64,000 nucleotides of DNA, from NCBI GenBank assembly GCA_046327745.1, contig JAXLXV010000014.1:124001-188000 (forward strand), given 5' to 3'. The notes under the pieces were generated by a model. The model ran no database searches, was not told the DNA's origin, and saw nothing but the letters and a program-made list of their open reading frames with translations. This document shows positions 63,440-64,000 of the stretch, in pieces (the first letter of the stretch is position 1; each line of letters starts with the position of its first letter). The position numbers and the translations under genes are program-made. The DNA comes from JABAQJ01 sp046327745 (GTDB lineage: Bacteria > Gemmatimonadota > Gemmatimonadetes > Gemmatimonadales > Gemmatimonadaceae).

Positions 63440-63576
63440 CCGCGCAGTTCGTGCGGGTGACTACTCGGTGATGGAACAGCGAGGGACTACCGGTTTCGTC
63501 ACCTGCGACGTCGCATGTTCCGTCGCGCTATCATTGCTTGGAGTGAGTTGTTAGGCCCGCTTACCATGGGCGTCTC

Positions 63577-64000
63577 GTGAGTCGTCAGGTGAATCGCTGG
63601 TTCTACGTAGCAATGGCCACGGTCACGCCGACCGCGGCTGTCGGCTTCGGGCGCACGGCGCGCCCATGATGGCGGGGACGTTCACCGGTCCGACGATCCT
63701 TCACGTCCACGGCACGCTGGCGTTGTGCTGGGTCCTTCTTTTTTCTCACTCCAACCACTGCTTGTTCGCTGGCGAAAGGTCGCGGTGCACCGACGGCTTG
63801 GCTTGCTCGGGCTCCCACTGGCACTCGGTGTTGCCGTGACGATGGTGCCTGCTGGCATGCAGCAAGTCGCGCGCGACACAGCTGCTGGCGCAGGCGACAC
63901 GGGGATCTCGGCGATTGTCGGCGTCTTCACCTCCGCCATCCTTTTCTTCACTCTGGTCACGTGCGGCGTCGTCGCCCGTCGCGACCGTGAGGCTCACGCG
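63577..64000 (+). pseudogene. Membrane protein fragment with frameshifts, cut by window edge
   Basis: Begins at GTG 63577, 20 bp after a GTTAGGC word (63550-63556). It starts VSRQVNRWFYVAMATVTPTAAVGFGRTARP and stops; the next frame gives MMAGTFTGPTILHVHGTLALCWVLLF, and a third frame gives LLVRWRKVAVHRRLGLLGLPLALGVAVTMVP up to the edge. These are consecutive parts of one multi-helix membrane protein (His in LHVHG and VHRRLG is conserved in such proteins). At least two frameshifts lie within 200 bp. Confidence 0.7.

Overview
The window is high-GC DNA (roughly two thirds G+C by eye) packed with exported, membrane and lipoprotein genes. Several traits point to Gemmatimonadota: four ADOP-type (MacB/FtsX) permeases, some paired with PadR regulators; two large Ser/Thr kinases with TPR or beta-propeller-like extensions; an ECF sigma factor overlapping its kinase gene; and many small exported proteins of unknown function. 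No rRNA, tRNA, CRISPR array, transposase or integrase was seen. The phylum call is an inference from gene content.

Layout. 0-7.4 kb: tail of an AHSA1 gene, a PadR/ADOP pair with a broken ADOP and a perfect 17-bp inverted-repeat operator, a collagen-like minisatellite, a RibD/DHFR-like gene, and a second, intact PadR/ADOP pair on the minus strand. 7.7-11.1 kb: a class D beta-lactamase preceded by a 33-bp minisatellite, and a TonB-dependent receptor carrying an 18-bp minisatellite. 11.4-22.7 kb: small exported and membrane proteins (cyanophycinase-like S51 peptidase, hotdog thioesterase, a repetitive 476-aa protein, lipoproteins, an OmpA-domain protein). 22.9-26.7 kb: ECF sigma/kinase operon. 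26.8-30.2 kb: five small same-strand genes separated by attC-like sites. 30.2-35.9 kb: two more ADOPs around a small membrane protein. 35.9-46.4 kb: a penicillin-binding-like serine hydrolase, an alpha/beta hydrolase, an ArsR-AHSA1 pair with a clear operator, a kinase with a propeller-like sensor, a cupin, a CPBP protease, and a PadR/membrane protein/lipase operon. 46.5-64 kb: multicopper oxidase with an unusual order of copper motifs, GH127 enzyme with a LamG insertion, phospholipase D, a metallopeptidase-like lipoprotein, S41 peptidase, a permease plus thioredoxin-like pair, M28 peptidase fused to a glycogen-binding-like domain, a RibD/DHFR-GNAT fusion, and two frameshifted genes at the end.

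The strongest signal that gene annotation does not explain is the word GTTAGGC/GCCTAAC. It occurs more than 40 times on the two strands, several times the chance expectation. Inside genes it is read in different frames (Leu-Gly, Leu-Thr, Pro-Asn, Val-Arg), so selection on protein does not explain it. Between genes it often sits just before start codons (GTTAGGC) or just after stop codons (GCCTAAC), and some of these pairs form 75-150 bp imperfect palindromes like integron attC sites. The 27.2-30.2 kb stretch therefore looks like a cassette array without an integrase. Why the same word is also spread through long genes such as ADOPs and kinases is an open question: a HIP1- or uptake-sequence-like genomic word is the main alternative.
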